64,000 bases of DNA from Gottfriedia luciferensis. GTDB taxonomy: Bacteria; Bacillota; Bacilli; Bacillales; Bacillaceae_G. The translations under genes and the position numbers were made by a program. The DNA lies in contig NZ_MDKC01000004.1 of NCBI RefSeq assembly GCF_001712755.1, positions 1 through 64,000 of the forward strand, given 5' to 3'. The notes under the pieces were generated by a model. It saw only the letters and a list, made by a program, of their open reading frames with translations, was not told where the DNA came from and made no database searches. Positions 53,808-63,210 of this stretch are shown here, piece after piece (the stretch's first letter is position 1; each line of letters opens with the position of its first letter).

Positions 53808-54025
53808 AATAAACTCCTCGAAATTTGATTAATAAAAAGAGAAAATGTATTTTCTTGTCACTGAAATAAGAATATGTACCTATTCCTAATGTTAAAAAAA
53901 CATTAAAAATGGATTAAATAGATTAAGTAAATCATTAGAAATTATTCATAATTACTCATTGTACAATGCCCCTTAAGCTAGTACTATTTAATTTGTTGGA
54001 AGATTCTGAAAAGGGGTGTAGATTT

Positions 54026-56413
54026 ATGGCAAGACCATCATACTGGAAGGTATTATCGAGTGTATCACTTGCTGCAGCATTAAGTATGTCCATTTTTTCA
54101 ACTGGAGTTACTTCAAAAGCAGCAATTCCTACTGAAAGTGAAAGTAAGCAGTTAGTAGAAAGTCCTTATTTAGATTTAAACGTAGTGGATGAAGAAAGAT
54201 TAGAAAAGGCTTTAAGAGACAGAGGCGTGATCAAAGATTCTGATAGTGCTGAAGTAGCTAAAGAAAAAGTACAAGCATACATAAAAGAAAAACAAGGTGA
54301 ATATAAAGAGAAAGTACAAGCACAATCTCAGTCAGAAATTGCTGATAAACAAAGAGCAACATTAGAAAAACGAAAAGCTCAACTTTTATCACAATTAAAT
54401 AAAGGACACGAAAACTATAAAAAAGGCAAACCAACTGGTGTAGTAAAAGTTGATTCTGCTAAACAGGCTAGCTATAACGGCGGAGTTCGTGAAGATAAGG
54501 TATTAGTAATTTTAACTGAATTCGCTGATTTCAAACATAACAATATTGATAAACAAAATGGGTACATGTACTCTGATGATTTCAGCAAAAAACATTACGA
54601 AGACATGCTTTTCGGAGATAAAGAATTTACTTTACACGATGGCTCTAAAGTAAAAACTTTTAAACAATTTTATGAAGAGCAATCTGGTGGGAGCTATACT
54701 GTTAAGGGTACAGTTACAAACTGGTTAACAGTTGCTGGTAATGCAGCTGATTATGGCGATGATAGCCCAACTGGTGGACATGATAACTTAGCACCAAAAG
54801 GTCCTCGTGATCTAGTTAAAGAATCACTACGTGCTGCAATTAATTCAGGTATTAATTTAGCTGATTTTGATGATCTAGATATTTATGACCTTGATGGCGA
54901 TGGAAATATTAATGAGCCTGACGGATTAGTGGATCACTTAATGGTTCTTCATGCTGGAACTGGTCAAGAAGCTGGTGGCGGTAAATTAGGAGATAAAGCG
55001 ATCTGGTCACATCGTTGGACTTTAAATGGAGTAACTACTTTCTCCGGAACAAAATCAAAATCTACAAATTGGAACGGATTGATGGCTGCATATGATTACA
55101 CAATTGAGCCAGAAGATGGAGCAGTTGGTGTATTCGCTCATGAATTCGGTCATGATTTAGGATTACCAGATGAGTACGATACCGGGTACACTGGAAATGG
55201 TGAACCAGTTGCTTCTTGGTCAATCATGAGTGGTGGTAGTTGGAACGGTGCAATCGCAGGTACAACACCTACAAGTTTCTCACCACAAAACAAAGAGTAC
55301 TTCCAAAAAACTTATGGTGGAAACTGGGCAAATATGACTGAAGTAGACTATAAGGATATTGATGAAAAAGGTATTGCTGCTATTATCGATCAAAGTGTTA
55401 CTAAATCAAATAACCCAGGTGTGGTAAAAGTTAACTTACCAAAGAAAGAAGTAAAAAGTAAAATTCAACCTCAATTTGGTGCTAAGTATTACTTTAGTAC
55501 AAAAGGTGATAACCTTCATACTACGATGACTTCACCAGTATTTAATTTAACAGCAGCTACAAATGCAAGCTTCGCTGTAAAAGCAAACTATGAAGTTGAA
55601 TACAATTATGACTATCTGTATGTAAATGTATTAGATGCTGCAACAGGTGCTAAACTTGCAACAATTGATACGATTGGTGATGAAAATACTGCAGGTGGAC
55701 TTGAAACATCTAAAGGACTTTGGGTAGATAAAGTTTATGACTTATCTGCATACAAAGGCAAAAATGTAAAAGTTCAATTTGAATATGTAACTGATGGTGG
55801 ACTAGCTCCTGAAGGATTTGCTTTCGACGAAGCAAAATTAACTGTTGACGGTGCAGTTAAATTTACTGATGGTGCGGAAGGAACTCCAGCATTTACATTA
55901 GACAAAGCAACTGTATCAAATGGTACTGATTTTAAAGATCACTACTACTACTTAGAGTGGAGAAACTATGCTGGCTCTGATAAAGCATTAGAATATGCTC
56001 GTGGGGTTAAGTATAATACTGGTTTAGTAGTATGGTATGGTGATGATAGCTACACAGATAACTGGACAGGTGTTCACCCTGGTGAAGGTTTCTTAGGTGT
56101 TGTAGATGCTCATCCAGAAGCTATGGTTGGTACATTAAATGGTAAACCATCTGTATCACAAAGTACACGTTACCAAGTAGCTGACGCTGCTTTTAGTTAC
56201 GACAAATCACCTGAATTCTATATTAATTCACCATCTCGTGGAATCTTTGACTATGATGGACTATCTGGTGTAACAGAATTCAATGATTCAAATAGTTACC
56301 AAAATACTTTAATTCCAGATGCAGGAAGAAAAGTACCTAACTACGGCTTAAAATTCCAAGTAATTGGAGAAGCAAAAGATAATTCAGCTGGTGCTGTTTG
56401 GATTCATAAGTAA
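54026..56413 (+). CDS. Secreted M6-family metalloprotease, immune inhibitor A-like
   Basis: The 795-residue exported zinc protease matches the length of Bacillus InhA. Signal peptide residues 1-33 (cleavage after TSKAA). Zinc motif [12 protein letters not shown] with H372, E373, H376 and D382. A segment with calcium-type acidic loops ([16 protein letters not shown] near 284-300) precedes it. The C-terminal third carries a MAM-like beta domain. ATG 54026 is chosen because AAAGGGGTG precedes it and it starts the signal peptide; an earlier in-frame ATG 20 codons upstream has no site. It probably degrades host or environmental proteins. Confidence 0.94.
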   Translation: MARPSYWKVLSSVSLAAALSMSIFSTGVTSKAAIPTESESKQLVESPYLDLNVVDEERLEKALRDRGVIKDSDSAEVAKEKVQAYIKEKQGEYKEKVQAQSQSEIADKQRATLEKRKAQLLSQLNKGHENYKKGKPTGVVKVDSAKQASYNGGVREDKVLVILTEFADFKHNNIDKQNGYMYSDDFSKKHYEDMLFGDKEFTLHDGSKVKTFKQFYEEQSGGSYTVKGTVTNWLTVAGNAADYGDDSPTGGHDNLAPKGPRDLVKESLRAAINSGINLADFDDLDIYDLDGDGNINEPDGLVDHLMVLHAGTGQEAGGGKLGDKAIWSHRWTLNGVTTFSGTKSKSTNWNGLMAAYDYTIEPEDGAVGVFAHEFGHDLGLPDEYDTGYTGNGEPVASWSIMSGGSWNGAIAGTTPTSFSPQNKEYFQKTYGGNWANMTEVDYKDIDEKGIAAIIDQSVTKSNNPGVVKVNLPKKEVKSKIQPQFGAKYYFSTKGDNLHTTMTSPVFNLTAATNASFAVKANYEVEYNYDYLYVNVLDAATGAKLATIDTIGDENTAGGLETSKGLWVDKVYDLSAYKGKNVKVQFEYVTDGGLAPEGFAFDEAKLTVDGAVKFTDGAEGTPAFTLDKATVSNGTDFKDHYYYLEWRNYAGSDKALEYARGVKYNTGLVVWYGDDSYTDNWTGVHPGEGFLGVVDAHPEAMVGTLNGKPSVSQSTRYQVADAAFSYDKSPEFYINSPSRGIFDYDGLSGVTEFNDSNSYQNTLIPDAGRKVPNYGLKFQVIGEAKDNSAGAVWIHK

Positions 56414-56416
56414 GAT

Positions 56417-56464
56417 AAAAGAATACGAGTCTGATATAAATTCAGACTCGTATTCTTTTTTTTG
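56417..56464 (+). terminator. Terminator of the M6 protease gene
   Basis: A perfect 18-bp stem (56417-56434 with 56442-56459, core ATACGAGTCTGA/TCAGACTCGTAT) followed by a long T-run. Confidence 0.95.
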
Positions 56465-56585
56465 TTTTTATAGACTGCACCGAAAAATGAGTTATTCAAT
56501 TAGTCTATTGGTTAATTTCGGTTATAGCTTTTCATGAGTATGATCTTTTTGTCTTCTTGTTTTTTTACATATTCATGAGCAGGTT

Positions 56586-56712
56586 ATGAGTAAGTAAATT
56601 ACAAAATCCAGCGTAAATAGTTCCTCATGACCCCGTTATGAGGAAGTAATATACGAAATCCAGCGTAAATAGTTCCTCATGATCCCGTATGAGTAAGTAA
56701 ATTACAAAATCC
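56586..56712. repeat. 51/52-bp direct tandem repeats, two and a half units
   Basis: Units start at 56586 (52 bp), 56638 (51 bp) and 56689 (partial). Each begins ATGAGTAAGTAAATTAC or a variant and contains AATCCAGCGTAAATAGTTCC then TCATGA. In unit 2, ATGAGGAA and TTCCTCAT form an 8-bp inverted repeat. The stretch 56465-56585 has nothing I can name. Confidence 0.8.
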
Positions 56713-56715
56713 AAA

Positions 56716-56766
56716 CTACGCCTCTGTTTCCACCTAAAGGCTCACCAATCGGAAAGTTTTCTTTAT
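56716..56766 (+). repeat. Dispersed hairpin element, copy 2
   Basis: CTACGCCTCT, then stem TTTCC (56727-56731) and GGAAA (56751-56755) enclosing ACCTAAAGGCTCACCAATC, then GTTTTCTTTAT. It shares flanks and loop pattern with 37573-37624. It lies directly after the 51-bp repeats. Confidence 0.6.
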
Positions 56767-56770
56767 CGTG

Positions 56771-56832
56771 GTTTTTATGAACAAAATGGTTTTAATGGAC
56801 TTTACGTCTTTAACGTTCATAAAAACTTTTTT
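56771..56832 (+). terminator. Leader hairpin upstream of tctC
   Basis: GTTTTTATGAAC (56771-56782) pairs perfectly with GTTCATAAAAAC (56815-56826) around a 32-base loop and is followed by seven T. It lies before the predicted tct promoter, so it may end read-through or an unannotated transcript from 56716 onward. Confidence 0.6.
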
Positions 56833-56846
56833 CAGAATTATTAAAC

Positions 56847-56875
56847 TATAATACTTGTATTAGAAAGCGTTTCCA
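56847..56875 (+). promoter_or_regulatory. tct promoter -10 region and CcpA cre-like site
   Basis: A TATAAT is at 56847-56852; no good -35 could be found. The cre-like site AGAAAGCGTTTCCA (56862-56875) fits the cre consensus TGWAARCGYTWNCW with one mismatch. Its place just downstream of the -10 fits CcpA repression of the tricarboxylate uptake operon. Confidence 0.65.
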
Positions 56876-56894
56876 AAAAAGGGAGGAACTATAG

Positions 56895-57914
56895 GTGAAA
56901 TTTAAAAAGACTGGTTTGTTTGTAATGACTTCTTTAATTACTGTGAGTCTTGCAGCATGTAAAAGTAGTAGTGTAACAACGGGAAGCAATAACTCAACTT
57001 ATCCTAATAAGGCAATTTCGGTTGTAGCACCATCAGGAGCAGGCGGCGGATGGGATTTAACAGCTAGATCGTTTACTAAAGTATTAAGTGAAACAAAACT
57101 TGTTAAAGAACCTATGACGGTTGAAAATAAGCCAGGCGGTGGCGGTACGGTATTCATGGCCGAGTATGCTACTCAAGATAAAGCTAATAATGAAAAATTA
57201 TTTGTAAACTCACCACCTATTATTATTAACAACTTGAAAAAAGAAGGAAATAGTCCTTATGGCTATAAAAATAGTACTCCATTAGCTCAGCTAACAAAGG
57301 ATTATGGTGCAATCGTTGTAAAGGCTGATTCTAAGTATAAAGATTTAAAATCACTTTTAGATGATATTAAAAAGAATCCGAAGAATATTACTCTAGCTGG
57401 GGGTTCTGCTCCAGGGTCAATGGATCATTTAGTCGGAATTTTACCTGCTTATAAATACGGTATTGATCCTACGAAAATTAAGTATGTATCGTATGATGGT
57501 GGTTCAGAGGCAATAACAGCATTATTAGGTAATAATGCGGATGTCATTTCGACTGATGTCTCTAGTACGCTTGAGTTTGTTAAATCAGGTAAAGTAAAAG
57601 TTTTAGCAGTAACATCACCTGAACGTTTACAAGGAGATGTTTTGTCTAAGTTTCCAACAGCTAAAGAACAAGGCATTGATGCTGAGTTTATCATTTGGCG
57701 TGGGGTTTTTGGACCAGAGAAAATGTCTAAGGATGCATACTCATATTGGGAGAAAACAATTTCAAAATTAGTTGAAACAAAAGAATGGAAAGATGAAGTA
57801 GAAAAGCAAGGCTGGCAGCCAGAATATAAAGATGGTAAAGAATTTAATTCGTTTTTATCAGAACAAGAAACACAAGTTCAAGATTTATTAAAAGCATTAG
57901 GAATGAATAAATAA
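56895..57914 (+). CDS. tctC: Tripartite tricarboxylate transporter substrate-binding protein (TctC-like)
   Basis: The 339-residue lipoprotein (lipobox LAAC, cysteine ~21) captures the substrate outside the membrane for the TctA/TctB channel. Bug/TctC family features: VVAPSGAGGGWDLTARSF near residue 39, and VENKPGGGGTVFMAEY. The start is GTG 56895 with GGGAGG upstream. The B. subtilis relative YflP lies by citM/citST, which supports citrate or another tricarboxylate as substrate. A hairpin (57922-57948) lies between it and tctB. Confidence 0.92.
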   Translation: MKFKKTGLFVMTSLITVSLAACKSSSVTTGSNNSTYPNKAISVVAPSGAGGGWDLTARSFTKVLSETKLVKEPMTVENKPGGGGTVFMAEYATQDKANNEKLFVNSPPIIINNLKKEGNSPYGYKNSTPLAQLTKDYGAIVVKADSKYKDLKSLLDDIKKNPKNITLAGGSAPGSMDHLVGILPAYKYGIDPTKIKYVSYDGGSEAITALLGNNADVISTDVSSTLEFVKSGKVKVLAVTSPERLQGDVLSKFPTAKEQGIDAEFIIWRGVFGPEKMSKDAYSYWEKTISKLVETKEWKDEVEKQGWQPEYKDGKEFNSFLSEQETQVQDLLKALGMNK

Positions 57915-57921
57915 TTGAAAT

Positions 57922-57949
57922 AAAGAAGGGGGATCACACTCCTTCTTTT
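57922..57949 (+). terminator. Intercistronic hairpin between tctC and tctB
   Basis: AAAGAAGG (57922-57929) pairs with CCTTCTTT (57941-57948). The T-run is short. It may protect or partly terminate the tctC message, raising binding-protein level relative to the membrane subunits. Confidence 0.6.
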
Positions 57950-57976
57950 CCATTACTGAACTAAAGAGGTGAGATT

Positions 57977-58429
57977 ATGAATAAAAAATTTGATCGATTA
58001 GCAGCAATCATTTTTCTTATTACAGGTATTACTTTTATTTTAGAAAGTCGGAGTATAGCAGCTACTGCTTATGGAAGTGTAGTTGGTCCGAACGTTTTTC
58101 CATTTATACTTGGGTGTGCGCTTTCTTTATTAAGCTGTAGGTTATTTTACGAAACATTTTCTTATAAGGGAAAAGAGCAGGAAGCAGTTCAATATAATTA
58201 TAAGCAATTTTTTATCATCTTAGCTTCAGCAATTCTTTACGCACTTTTACTTGAGAAAATCGGTTTTATTATTAGTTCGTTTTTATTCCTAATTGTAGCA
58301 ATTCAAACAATGGAGCGTGGAAACTGGATAAAATCACTTTCGATTTCATTAGGTTATTCACTCATTATTTATTTTATTTTTGTCGATGTTTTAAAAGGAA
58401 CTTTACCTGTTTGGTCAATTTGGTTTTAG
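57977..58429 (+). CDS. tctB: Tripartite tricarboxylate transporter small membrane subunit (TctB-like)
   Basis: The 150-residue protein has four membrane helices, as usual for TctB, and GPNVFPFILG near residue 40, the conserved entry of the family. It works with the large TctA subunit to move the substrate delivered by TctC. AAGAGGTGAG lies before the ATG. TctA follows in 24 bases. Confidence 0.92.
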   Translation: MNKKFDRLAAIIFLITGITFILESRSIAATAYGSVVGPNVFPFILGCALSLLSCRLFYETFSYKGKEQEAVQYNYKQFFIILASAILYALLLEKIGFIISSFLFLIVAIQTMERGNWIKSLSISLGYSLIIYFIFVDVLKGTLPVWSIWF

Positions 58430-58453
58430 AAAAAAGAAGGGAGAGTTATTAAC

Positions 58454-59980
58454 TTGAGTACTTTTCAATATTTAATGCAGGGATTTGAAACTGCATTTAC
58501 ATGGTACAACTTATTGTTTGCTTTTGCCGGAGTATTAATTGGTACAGCAGTAGGCGTATTACCTGGTATTGGGCCAATGAGTGGGGTCGCTTTACTAATA
58601 CCTGTTACTGCTTCGGTAACTGGCTTTTTAGGACCTGAGCAAGCAGCGGGCAGTGCGATTATTTTATTAGCTGGTGTATATTATGGTGCTATGTATGGTG
58701 GTTCTACTACATCAATTTTATTAAATACTCCAGGCGAATCCTCATCAGTAGTGACGACTTTAGATGGTTATCAAATGGCTAAAAAAGGTAGAGCAGGAAG
58801 TGCTTTGTCAATTGCAGCAATTGGTTCATTTGTGGCAGGTATTTTTACTCTTATTGCACTGATCGTATTAGCAAAACCATTATCGGCATTAGCAATAAAG
58901 TTCGGTCCAGCTGAATATTTTTCATTAATGCTTCTTGGTTTATGTGCTGTAAGTGGACTAGCAGGAAAGTCAGTAACAAAAGCATTAATTATGACGATCT
59001 TTGGACTACTACTAGCTACAATTGGAATTGATTCTGTATCAGGAGTTTCTCGTTTTACATATGACATTCCATGGCTATATCAAGGGCTAGAATTTTTAAC
59101 AGTAGCGGTAGGATTATTTGCGCTAGGGGAAGTATTTAAAACAATTATTGAAAATGAAGTTGAAGATGGCGAGATGGCAAAGATTAATAATTTATTACCA
59201 TCTAAAGAGGAATTAAAAGAAAGTGTTGCTCCGATCGCTAGGGGCTCTGTTTTAGGATTTTTCGTCGGTCTATTACCGGGAGCGGGTGCTATTTTAGCTT
59301 CATTTTTTGCTTATATTTTAGAAAAGAAAGTCAGTAAAACGCCAGAAAAGTTTGGAACTGGTACAATTGCTGGGGTTGCTTCTCCTGAGTCAGCAAATAA
59401 TGCCGCGTCTGGCGGAGCGATGATTCCTTTATTAACTTTAGGGATCCCAAGTTCAGGAACAACAGCAATCCTAATGGGTGCTTTAATGATGTATAACATA
59501 CAACCGGGACCACTGCTTTTCGATGAACATCCTGATGTTGCATGGGGATTAATTGCAAGTATGTTTATTGGTAACGTAATGCTTATTATCTTAAACATGC
59601 CTCTAGTGAAAATATTTGCAAAAATTATTCAGACGCCAAAGAAATACTTATTGCCACTTATTGTAGCCATTTCAATATTTGGTGTTTATGCCGTACAAGT
59701 ATCAGTAAATGATTTACTTCTATTAATAGCATGTGGTATTTTTGGATATTTCCTTTCTAAAAATGATTTTCCAATCGCACCACTAGTATTAGGTATCGTT
59801 TTAGGTCCAATGATTGAGAATAATTTAAGAAGAGCTTTAACTGTATCAAATGGTGATTATAGTATTTTCTTTACTCATCCTATTTCATTAGTATTTTTAA
59901 TAATTGGAGTACTTTGGATCCTCATTCCAATTATTATTAAATTGAAGGGTAAAGAAGTAGTTATTAATGTAGAAGCTTAA
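58454..59980 (+). CDS. tctA: Tripartite tricarboxylate transporter large membrane subunit (TctA-like)
   Basis: The 508-residue channel protein has about twelve helices. Family motifs are TAVGVLPGIGPMSGVALLIP near residue 31, GVYYGAMYGGSTTSILLNTPGE near residue 74 and the second-half copy GLLPGAGAILASF with ASPESANNAASGGAMIP near residue 311. The start is TTG 58454 with AGGGAGAG upstream. A terminator follows. Confidence 0.95.
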   Translation: MSTFQYLMQGFETAFTWYNLLFAFAGVLIGTAVGVLPGIGPMSGVALLIPVTASVTGFLGPEQAAGSAIILLAGVYYGAMYGGSTTSILLNTPGESSSVVTTLDGYQMAKKGRAGSALSIAAIGSFVAGIFTLIALIVLAKPLSALAIKFGPAEYFSLMLLGLCAVSGLAGKSVTKALIMTIFGLLLATIGIDSVSGVSRFTYDIPWLYQGLEFLTVAVGLFALGEVFKTIIENEVEDGEMAKINNLLPSKEELKESVAPIARGSVLGFFVGLLPGAGAILASFFAYILEKKVSKTPEKFGTGTIAGVASPESANNAASGGAMIPLLTLGIPSSGTTAILMGALMMYNIQPGPLLFDEHPDVAWGLIASMFIGNVMLIILNMPLVKIFAKIIQTPKKYLLPLIVAISIFGVYAVQVSVNDLLLLIACGIFGYFLSKNDFPIAPLVLGIVLGPMIENNLRRALTVSNGDYSIFFTHPISLVFLIIGVLWILIPIIIKLKGKEVVINVEA

Positions 59981-59992
59981 AATATTCTAACA

Positions 59993-60020
59993 AAACTCCT
60001 TTTATTAAAGGAGTTTTTTG
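59993..60020 (+). terminator. Terminator after tctA
   Basis: AAACTCCTTT (59993-60002) pairs with AAAGGAGTTT (60007-60016) and is followed by T's. It may be partial, since the kinase gene follows 30 bases later without a clear new promoter. Confidence 0.85.
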
Positions 60021-60049
60021 ATTATTATAAAAATATAAGGAGAAATTTT

Positions 60050-61684
60050 ATGCGTTTACATTATAAGTTAATCATCTTTATTTCTGTTCTCATTTTAGTT
60101 ATTAGTAGTGTTTTTGAAATAGTATCTCAAGAAATGTTTCTAAAAAACCTTAAACATGAAAAGGGGTTAAAGGCCTTAGCTATTTCTCAAACTGTGGCAA
60201 ATATGCCAGAAGTTCGTGAAGCATTTTCAAGTGAAAATCCATCAGGAATCATTCAGCCAATCGTTGAACAAATTCGAAAGAAAGTTGGAGCGGAGTTTAT
60301 TGTTGTTGGAAATATAAATGAAGTACGCTATTCACATCCAAACCCATTCCTAATTGGGAAGAAAATGGTTGGAGGAGATAATGATAAAGTATTTAAGGGA
60401 AAGGAAATTGTATCAGAATCAACTGGTACACTTGGCCCTTCTTTAAGAGGAAAAACTCCTATTTTTGATGATAATGGTAACGTAATTGGAGTTGTTTCTG
60501 TAGGTTACTTAATAAAAGATATTGATCATGAGGCACAAACGTTTAGTAAAAAACTAATAAAAAATAGTATTGTCATATTACTTCTTGGAATAGGTGTAGC
60601 TTTTTTAATTTCATTTAATATTAAAAAATCGATCTTCGGATTGGAGCCGAAAGAAATTGGAAGGATGTACAAAGAGAAACACGCAATTTTGGAATCGATT
60701 CATGAAGGGATTATTGCGATTGATGAATACGGAGAGATTACGGTAGTAAATGAAAATGCTCATAAAGTCCTTTCTATTCCTAATAATATAAAGCTTAGAG
60801 GATTAAAAATAGAAGATATATTGCATAATTCGCATCTGAAGAAAGTAGTTGAAACTGGTAAGCCAATTTATGATTTAGAGTTTTTAATAAATGAAAAAGT
60901 AATGATTATTAATTGTATACCGATTATTGGAGTGGATTCTAAAATTGTTGGAGCAGTCACAACCTTTAGGGAAAAATCAGAATTGAATAAATTGCTAAAT
61001 GAACTATCGCAAATAAAAGCATATTCAGAAGGCCTTAGAGCTCAGGCACATGAATATTCGAATAAGTTGCATACAATTTTAGGCTTAATACAGCTTGAAT
61101 CCTATCAAGAAGCGATTGAATTAATTTCAAAGGAATCAAATATAACTCAAAATATTATCCATTTTATTATGGAAGAAATTTCAGACCCAGTGGTTGCAGG
61201 ACTTCTTTTAGGCAAAATAAGTTTAGCTAATGAGTTAAAAGTAGACTTTAACATTGATTATAATAGTAGCTTTGCAGATGTCCCAAAAGAAATAAATAGG
61301 GAAGACTTAATAACAATAATCGGAAATCTATTAAATAACGCATTCGATGCAGTATTAGAAACAAATAAATCAGAAAAGCTGGTTTCACTATTTCTTACTG
61401 ATTTAGGTGAAGATTTAGTAATTGAAATCGAGGATAATGCAAATGGTATCCCTGAGGAATTAATCGATGAGATTTTTGAATATGGTATTTCTACTAAGGA
61501 GCAATCTAAAAACTCAGGGATCGGACTTCACCTAGTCCAGAGATTGCTCCATAAATTAAACGGACAAATTACTTTTCATTCAAACGAACATGGGGGAACT
61601 ACATTTATTGTTGCCATTCCGAAACGCCAAAAGGAGAGTAACAGATACGATGAAAAAGAATTTAATAGAAGTGTTAATAGTTGA
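60050..61684 (+). CDS. DcuS/CitA-family sensor histidine kinase
   Basis: The 544-residue kinase has an N-terminal membrane helix, an extracellular sCache/PAS-like sensor (~30-170; YSHPNPFLIGKK and GTLGPSLRGKTPIFD are typical of the DcuS/CitA type), a second helix (~175-197), a cytoplasmic PAS domain (~215-310), a SpoOB-like dimerisation segment with H334 (AHEYSNKLHTILGLIQ) and an HATPase. It likely senses citrate or a C4-dicarboxylate and controls tctCBA. Overlaps the response regulator gene by 35 bases. Confidence 0.93.
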   Translation: MRLHYKLIIFISVLILVISSVFEIVSQEMFLKNLKHEKGLKALAISQTVANMPEVREAFSSENPSGIIQPIVEQIRKKVGAEFIVVGNINEVRYSHPNPFLIGKKMVGGDNDKVFKGKEIVSESTGTLGPSLRGKTPIFDDNGNVIGVVSVGYLIKDIDHEAQTFSKKLIKNSIVILLLGIGVAFLISFNIKKSIFGLEPKEIGRMYKEKHAILESIHEGIIAIDEYGEITVVNENAHKVLSIPNNIKLRGLKIEDILHNSHLKKVVETGKPIYDLEFLINEKVMIINCIPIIGVDSKIVGAVTTFREKSELNKLLNELSQIKAYSEGLRAQAHEYSNKLHTILGLIQLESYQEAIELISKESNITQNIIHFIMEEISDPVVAGLLLGKISLANELKVDFNIDYNSSFADVPKEINREDLITIIGNLLNNAFDAVLETNKSEKLVSLFLTDLGEDLVIEIEDNANGIPEELIDEIFEYGISTKEQSKNSGIGLHLVQRLLHKLNGQITFHSNEHGGTTFIVAIPKRQKESNRYDEKEFNRSVNS

Positions 61685-62351
61685 AGATGATAGTAGAATT
61701 GCAGAAATTCATCAGCGATTTATTGAAAGAATAGAAGGGTTTAGTGTAATTGGTATTGCGACAAATTACCAAGAAGCAGTTGATTTAATTGAGATTCTAA
61801 AACCGCAGCTAGTATTACTAGATGTTTATTTTCCGGATATGAATGGCTTAGATTTTCTACAATGGATGAAGAAAAATTCAATTTTGGCAGATGTTATTAT
61901 GATTACAGCATCTAAAGAAATCGATTCAGTTAATAAGGCCTTACATTATGGTGTATTTGATTTTATTATTAAGCCAGTTATTTTTGATCGTTTTAAAAAG
62001 TCTTTAATTCGTTATGTAAATTATTCAAATAAAGTGCAAAGCCTACAATCAAAAAGTGCTTATCTAACTCAGGAAGAAATAGACGGTCTAATCGGTAAAA
62101 ATAATTCGGTGATTGAAGAACAAAGTATATACCCTAAAGGCATTGATAAACTTACTTTAGATAAGGTGTTATTTGTGATAAATGAAGTTCATAACGGGAT
62201 GACTGCTGAGAATATAGGACTGGAAATTGGCGTTAGTCGTACTACTGCCCGGAGATATTTAGAATATCTAGTATCTGAAGGAAAAGTATTAGCGGATTTA
62301 GCGTATGGAACGATTGGCAGGCCAGAAAGAGTTTATTTGATAAAAAACTAG
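61650..62351 (+). CDS. CitB/DcuR-family response regulator
   Basis: The 233-residue regulator has a receiver domain (VEDDSR pocket, D58 in LVLLDVYFPD, conserved K in FIIKPV) and a C-terminal helix-turn-helix of the CitT/DcuR type (MTAENIGLEIGVSRTTARRY near residue 185). ATG 61650 is chosen because AAAAGGAGAG lies upstream within the end of the kinase gene and MKKNLIEVLIVEDD is the natural start. It is expected to activate tctCBA in response to the kinase. Confidence 0.93.
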   Translation: MKKNLIEVLIVEDDSRIAEIHQRFIERIEGFSVIGIATNYQEAVDLIEILKPQLVLLDVYFPDMNGLDFLQWMKKNSILADVIMITASKEIDSVNKALHYGVFDFIIKPVIFDRFKKSLIRYVNYSNKVQSLQSKSAYLTQEEIDGLIGKNNSVIEEQSIYPKGIDKLTLDKVLFVINEVHNGMTAENIGLEIGVSRTTARRYLEYLVSEGKVLADLAYGTIGRPERVYLIKN

Positions 62352-62444
62352 ATTATTTGATTTAGTAAAGTTTACTTAATGACTATGACAAACCTAACAT
62401 TTCTGTAACAGGAATTGTGAAAAATCATGAAAAAAGAATCGTCT

Positions 62445-62473
62445 AAACGCTTGGTATACAAGCGTTTTTTTAG
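62445..62473 (+). terminator. Terminator of the tct/two-component locus
   Basis: AAACGCTTG (62445-62453) pairs with CAAGCGTTT (62459-62467) around a five-base loop, followed by T's. Confidence 0.9.
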
Positions 62474-62520
62474 TTTTTTACAAGTTTATGACAATGTGAG
62501 TTTACTAGATTCTAGTTTTT

Positions 62521-62557
62521 GAAAGCGTTGAAAACCTTCCATTTGTTATATAAAATA
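62521..62557 (+). promoter_or_regulatory. Promoter with possible cre site upstream of the GNAT gene
   Basis: TTGAAA (62529-62534) and TAAAAT (62552-62557) are 17 bases apart. A cre-like TGAAAGCGTTGAAA (62521-62534) covers the -35 with two mismatches to the consensus, so CcpA control is only a possibility. Confidence 0.4.
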
Positions 62558-62586
62558 TACTTTGCAAGAACTACGGAGGGATAGGT

Positions 62587-63126
62587 ATGAAAATACGTTT
62601 ATTAACAAAAGAAGATGCAGAAATCTATCTTAATATTCGTTTAGAAGTTTTAAAAGAGAATCCTGAAGTTTTTATTACAACTATGGATGAAATACTTGAT
62701 CAAGATGACCCTATTGAATACAAAGCAGAAATATTGGATCAAGATAAAAATTATACGATCGGTGCATTTACTGACAAAGGTCAATTAATTGGAGTAGCAA
62801 CTTTAAAAACGTTTGAAAAAGTTAAAGCAGAGCATAAAGGGAAAATTGAGTCTGTCTATGTTTCTCCTAGCGCTCGAAAAATGGGGGCAGGCCATCTTCT
62901 AATTGAAGAAGCGATCCACTTAGCAAAGAGCTTTGGACTTGAACAACTTACATTAAATATCGTAGAAGGTAATGATACAGCAAAGAAACTATATGAAAAA
63001 CTAGGATTCAAAACATTTGCGAAAACCCCTAATAGTTTAAAATTTAACAATGAATATTGGGACCAAGAGCATATGATGCTTACGTTAATTGCAGGAAATG
63101 CTGAAGAAGCAGGGAAAGCAGGATAA
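62587..63126 (+). CDS. GNAT N-acetyltransferase
   Basis: The 179-residue acetyltransferase has the acetyl-CoA loop VSPSARKMGAGHLLIEEAI (~residues 92-110; the usual R/QxxGxG/A reads RKMGAG) and the late LYEKLGFKTF. The substrate is not predictable; relatives act on amino groups of small molecules or ribosomal proteins. ACGGAGGGATAG precedes the ATG. Single gene with a terminator shared with the convergent binding-protein gene. Confidence 0.88.
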   Translation: MKIRLLTKEDAEIYLNIRLEVLKENPEVFITTMDEILDQDDPIEYKAEILDQDKNYTIGAFTDKGQLIGVATLKTFEKVKAEHKGKIESVYVSPSARKMGAGHLLIEEAIHLAKSFGLEQLTLNIVEGNDTAKKLYEKLGFKTFAKTPNSLKFNNEYWDQEHMMLTLIAGNAEEAGKAG

Positions 63127-63150
63127 GCAAGTATTGCAGGCGTGGCACAA

Positions 63151-63203
63151 AAAAAGTTTACCTAAATTGTCTTTCAATCTGACAGTAAAGGTAAACCTTT
63201 TTA
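63151..63203. terminator. Bidirectional terminator between GNAT and siderophore-binding genes
   Basis: GTTTACCT (63156-63163) pairs with AGGTAAAC (63189-63196), with TGTC/GACA inside, an A-run to the left and a T-run to the right. Confidence 0.8.
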
Positions 63204-63210
63204 AATTCTA

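Noticed and set aside
53966-54025. 20-residue extension of the M6 protease
   Set aside because: It would place charged residues before the signal peptide and lacks a ribosome site; ATG 54026 has one.
56586-56712. CRISPR or attachment site
   Set aside because: Only two and a half adjacent units without spacers, and no integrase gene nearby.
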